This document shows, piece after piece, positions 61,799 to 64,000 of a stretch of DNA of 64,000 bases. A program made the position numbers and the translations under genes. The notes under the pieces were generated by a model. It was given only the letters and a program-made list of their open reading frames with translations, did no database searches and had not been told where the DNA came from. This DNA is from Parapedobacter sp042666505 (GTDB taxonomy: Bacteria; Bacteroidota; Bacteroidia; Sphingobacteriales; Sphingobacteriaceae). The stretch is taken from NCBI RefSeq assembly GCF_042666505.1, contig NZ_JBHTDN010000004.1, forward strand, positions 496,001-560,000, written 5' to 3'. Positions within the stretch are counted from its first letter, which is position 1, and every line of letters starts with the position of its first letter.

Positions 61799-63265
61799 AT
61801 GGCATTCAATCACATGATTACATTTAGAATAGGACTGTTGCTCCTCGGTTTATTAGGGATGGATATGAAAGGTTTGGGGCAATCCCAGCGTCCAAACATC
61901 ATCCTTTTTCTGGCAGATGACATCGGGGCAAACGACATCGGCTGTTATGGTAACCCATTTGTTCAGACGCCACACATCGATCGTATGGCGGCGGAAGGCA
62001 TACGTTTTACCAATGCCTATGTCACCACGAGCTCATGCAGTCCCAGTCGGTGCAGTATTTTATCAGGGCGGTATCCGCACAATACCGGGGCAGCAGAACT
62101 GCATACACCATTGCCTGCAGCTATCCCCACGTTTGCCGAGTTGTTGCATACTGCGGGTTACTATACTGCCCACGCAGGCAAATGGCACATGGGGGAACCT
62201 GCAAAAAGAGGATTTAATTTGGTACAGGAGCATAATAAATTGAACGGGGATGGAGGAGAGGCGCTTTGGGTGAAAACCTTGCGGGACCGCCCCAAAGATG
62301 CGCCTTTTTTAATGTGGTTTGCTTCATATGATGCCCATCGGCCATGGGGTCCGAACGACCTGAGTGGCAGGCATACGCCCGATCAAGTCGCCGTTCCTCC
62401 TTATCTGGTCGATTCAGACTTAACTAGATCGGACTTAGCGGCTTATTATGATGAAATCAGTCGATTCGATCGCTCCATAGGCCAGGTAGAAGCAGAATTG
62501 GAGCGGCAAGGGGTTTCGGATAATACAATCATTATCGTCCTTTCGGACAATGGGAGCCCCTTTCCACGCGCCAAGACGCGGCTATATGACAGTGGTGTGA
62601 AAACCCCGTTTGTTGTGAAATGGCCGGCGGGGATTTCATACCGAGGCGCTGTAAGCGAAAGTTTGCTGAGTACGATTGATATTGCGCCCACTCTCTTGAA
62701 ACTGGCGGATGTAGACATAGGCGAGAGTTTTCAGGGAGTATCTTTTTCAGGGATTTTCAATCAGCCCGATCTGGAAGTCCGTGAGTATGTTTTCGCGGAG
62801 CATAATTGGCACGACTACGAAGCATTGGAGCGAATGGTCCGGACCCGCGATTTTCTGTACGTGGTGAATATGCGCCCCGGATTGGCTAACCAAGGACCAG
62901 CAGATGCGGTCGGCAGTCCTTCTTTTATTGAGCTAGCAGAAGCAAAGAATGCGGGTGTCCTTACAGCCGCTCAGGCGGATGTATTTGTGACACCCCGTCC
63001 GCGGGAGGAGCTGTATGACTATCGGTCGGATCCGGATCAATTAATTAATATTGCTGCGCTTCCCCGGTATGTGGACGAATTGGAACAACATCGCATGATT
63101 ATGGAGCGTTGGCGGAAAGAAACTGATGATTCGACACCCGATCGTCTTACGGCTGATTGGTTTGATCGGGAAACCGGCAAACCTTTACCTGCGGATCGGA
63201 TTCGCGGCGTAATGCCGGGCTCTGACAATCGAGCGACGGATACGGCCAACAAAGGACCGCATTAG
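61799..63265 (+). CDS. Secreted type I sulfatase
   Basis: Hydrolyses sulfate esters, probably on sulfated glycans. ATG 61799 or 61814 gives a signal peptide (MITFRIGLLLLGLLGMDMKG) ending before QSQRPNII; a frame back to 61751 is not needed. Metal site NIILFLADDIGANDIGCYG, then SSCSPSRCSILSGRYPH, where the Cys of CxPSR is converted to formylglycine by a maturase not seen in this window. IVLSDNGSPFPRAKTR holds a further conserved metal Asp/Asn. 489 residues from 61799. Divergent from the macroglobulin gene; the following region is probably a separate transcript. Confidence 0.93.
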   Translation: MAFNHMITFRIGLLLLGLLGMDMKGLGQSQRPNIILFLADDIGANDIGCYGNPFVQTPHIDRMAAEGIRFTNAYVTTSSCSPSRCSILSGRYPHNTGAAELHTPLPAAIPTFAELLHTAGYYTAHAGKWHMGEPAKRGFNLVQEHNKLNGDGGEALWVKTLRDRPKDAPFLMWFASYDAHRPWGPNDLSGRHTPDQVAVPPYLVDSDLTRSDLAAYYDEISRFDRSIGQVEAELERQGVSDNTIIIVLSDNGSPFPRAKTRLYDSGVKTPFVVKWPAGISYRGAVSESLLSTIDIAPTLLKLADVDIGESFQGVSFSGIFNQPDLEVREYVFAEHNWHDYEALERMVRTRDFLYVVNMRPGLANQGPADAVGSPSFIELAEAKNAGVLTAAQADVFVTPRPREELYDYRSDPDQLINIAALPRYVDELEQHRMIMERWRKETDDSTPDRLTADWFDRETGKPLPADRIRGVMPGSDNRATDTANKGPH

Positions 63266-63366
63266 CACAACCTGCTGAATACATTAAAAGAATTTTTATA
63301 TCCATAAGCTGTTTTGGCATAAATAATGCGTAGCTTCGCTATTATTTAATTTATTTTTATACCACA

Positions 63367-63558
63367 ATGCAAGAAGGCGTAGTAAAATTCTTCAATGAGA
63401 CCAAGGGTTTCGGCTTCATCACTCCGATTGGTGGCGGTGAGGATGTTTTCGTACACGTATCGGGTCTGATTGACCAAATCCGCGAGAAAGACGACGTGTC
63501 TTTCGAGATCGCGAAGGGCAAAAAAGGCCCCAATGCGGTGAACGTAAAGCTCATCTAA
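63367..63558 (+). CDS. Cold-shock protein (CspA family)
   Basis: RNA chaperone with a single cold-shock domain. VVKFFNETKGFGFITP contains RNP1 (KGFGFI) and DVFVHVSGL is RNP2. 63 residues, about five shorter than CspA and typical of Bacteroidota. A 100-base A/T-rich leader precedes it, as in many cold-inducible members, and a clear terminator follows. Confidence 0.95.
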   Translation: MQEGVVKFFNETKGFGFITPIGGGEDVFVHVSGLIDQIREKDDVSFEIAKGKKGPNAVNVKLI

Positions 63559-63587
63559 AAGAAAGTCAATTGAATTGGTTTTCATTG

Positions 63588-63614
63588 AAGCTGCCCTTTA
63601 AGGCAGCTTTTTTA
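63588..63614 (+). terminator. Rho-independent terminator after the cold-shock gene
   Basis: AAGCTGCC/GGCAGCTT stem with a six-base loop followed by TTTTA. Confidence 0.85.
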
Positions 63615-63795
63615 GTTTGTATTTGCTAACAAACGCAGTCAGTCATCGAGAAATCGTTCCGGTAACGTTTGCGTATATTTTATTGGATGAATACGCTACA
63701 TTATGATTTTGATTTGATACTATTGTGGCATCTTGGAAGAATGGCACTGCATTCGATCTAAGAAGTATACTAGCTGATTTTAAATCTTATTGATT

Positions 63796-64000
63796 ATGGA
63801 AACTCATTTATCCAGGCGTCGTTTCATACAAAGAAGTTTACTGGCAGGTGTCGGCATGTCCGTCATGGATCCAGCTTCCCTCTGGGCCATGATGAAAAAG
63901 CGCGGTATGCGTTTTGGTTTAGTTACCTACCAATGGGGAAAAGACTGGGACCTCCCTACCTTGATCGCCAATTGCGAAAAAACCGGCCTTTTGGGCGTGG
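63796..64000 (+). CDS. Tat-exported sugar phosphate isomerase/epimerase-like protein, 3' end cut
   Basis: ATG 63796 gives METHLSRRRFIQRSLLAGVG, a twin-arginine signal (SRRRFIQ) with hydrophobic core. The mature start reads MRFGLVTYQWGKDWDLPTLI, as in xylose-isomerase-like TIM barrel proteins of Bacteroidota that are exported by the Tat route. Only 68 codons are inside the window, so the catalytic part is not visible and the family call rests on the signal and first strand. Confidence 0.65.
   Translation, partial: METHLSRRRFIQRSLLAGVGMSVMDPASLWAMMKKRGMRFGLVTYQWGKDWDLPTLIANCEKTGLLGV

Overview
The window looks like a chromosomal segment of a Bacteroidota species, most likely Sphingobacteriaceae (Sphingobacterium, Parapedobacter or Pedobacter relatives). 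The signs are a type IX secretion sorting domain, a SusC/RagA-type signature, DUF4397 and DUF5117-type proteins, a long insert-containing IspG, and repeated TAnnTTTG -7 promoter boxes with TTTG/TTG -33 boxes. Species cannot be fixed from the sequence alone. Nearly all of it is core, densely packed chromosome. I see no IS element, phage, CRISPR array, toxin-antitoxin pair or obvious defence island.

Layout. 1-10.7 kb: a cut alanine dehydrogenase, a secreted esterase, gluQ, mutY, ssb, pheS with a Rieske-like lipoprotein and a TetR regulator, rlmD, two small or secreted proteins, an OmpA lipoprotein and yjbQ. 10.7-17.2 kb: a looser region with two gene-poor stretches, a metzincin-type protease, a surface lipoprotein and a BamA/TamA-like barrel. 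17.2-30.7 kb: the translation/transcription superoperon: tRNA-Thr, Tyr, Gly, Thr, tuf, tRNA-Trp, secE, nusG, rplKAJL, rpoB, rpoC. 30.7-45.2 kb: radical SAM protein, NTP pyrophosphohydrolase, rRNA pseudouridine synthase, lytic transglycosylase, lolA, ftsK, DUF4397 lipoprotein, tyrS, AcpH-like protein, amino-acid permease, a tiny T9SS substrate and ispG. 45.2-54.5 kb: an SDR/PspC/LiaF-like/RDD envelope operon, an MlaE-MlaF type lipid ABC pair, a methyltransferase-cupin pair, purU, parE and dinB. 54.5-64 kb: a WYL regulator behind a giant alpha-2-macroglobulin, a sulfatase, a cold-shock protein and the start of a Tat-exported sugar isomerase-like protein.

How it works together. The central block makes and tunes the translation and RNA polymerase machinery, with a strong promoter before the tRNAs, a second before rplK, and a hairpin between rplL and rpoB that probably lowers polymerase output relative to L7/L12. 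Several genes elsewhere serve the envelope: lipoprotein transport (LolA), wall remodelling (transglycosylase), outer-membrane lipid traffic (MlaEF-like), stress sensing (PspC/LiaF-like), OmpA, and the protease-trapping macroglobulin.

No complete undescribed system was found. The most unusual signals are a SusC/RagA-receptor signature inside the alpha-2-macroglobulin at the place where such proteins carry their bait region; a Rieske-fold lipoprotein that has lost three of four cluster ligands; -7 boxes sitting 5-9 bases before start codons at five genes, suggesting leaderless mRNAs; a partial tRNA-leader duplication before the tRNA array; a T9SS substrate with almost no cargo; and several strong palindromes with no assigned role.
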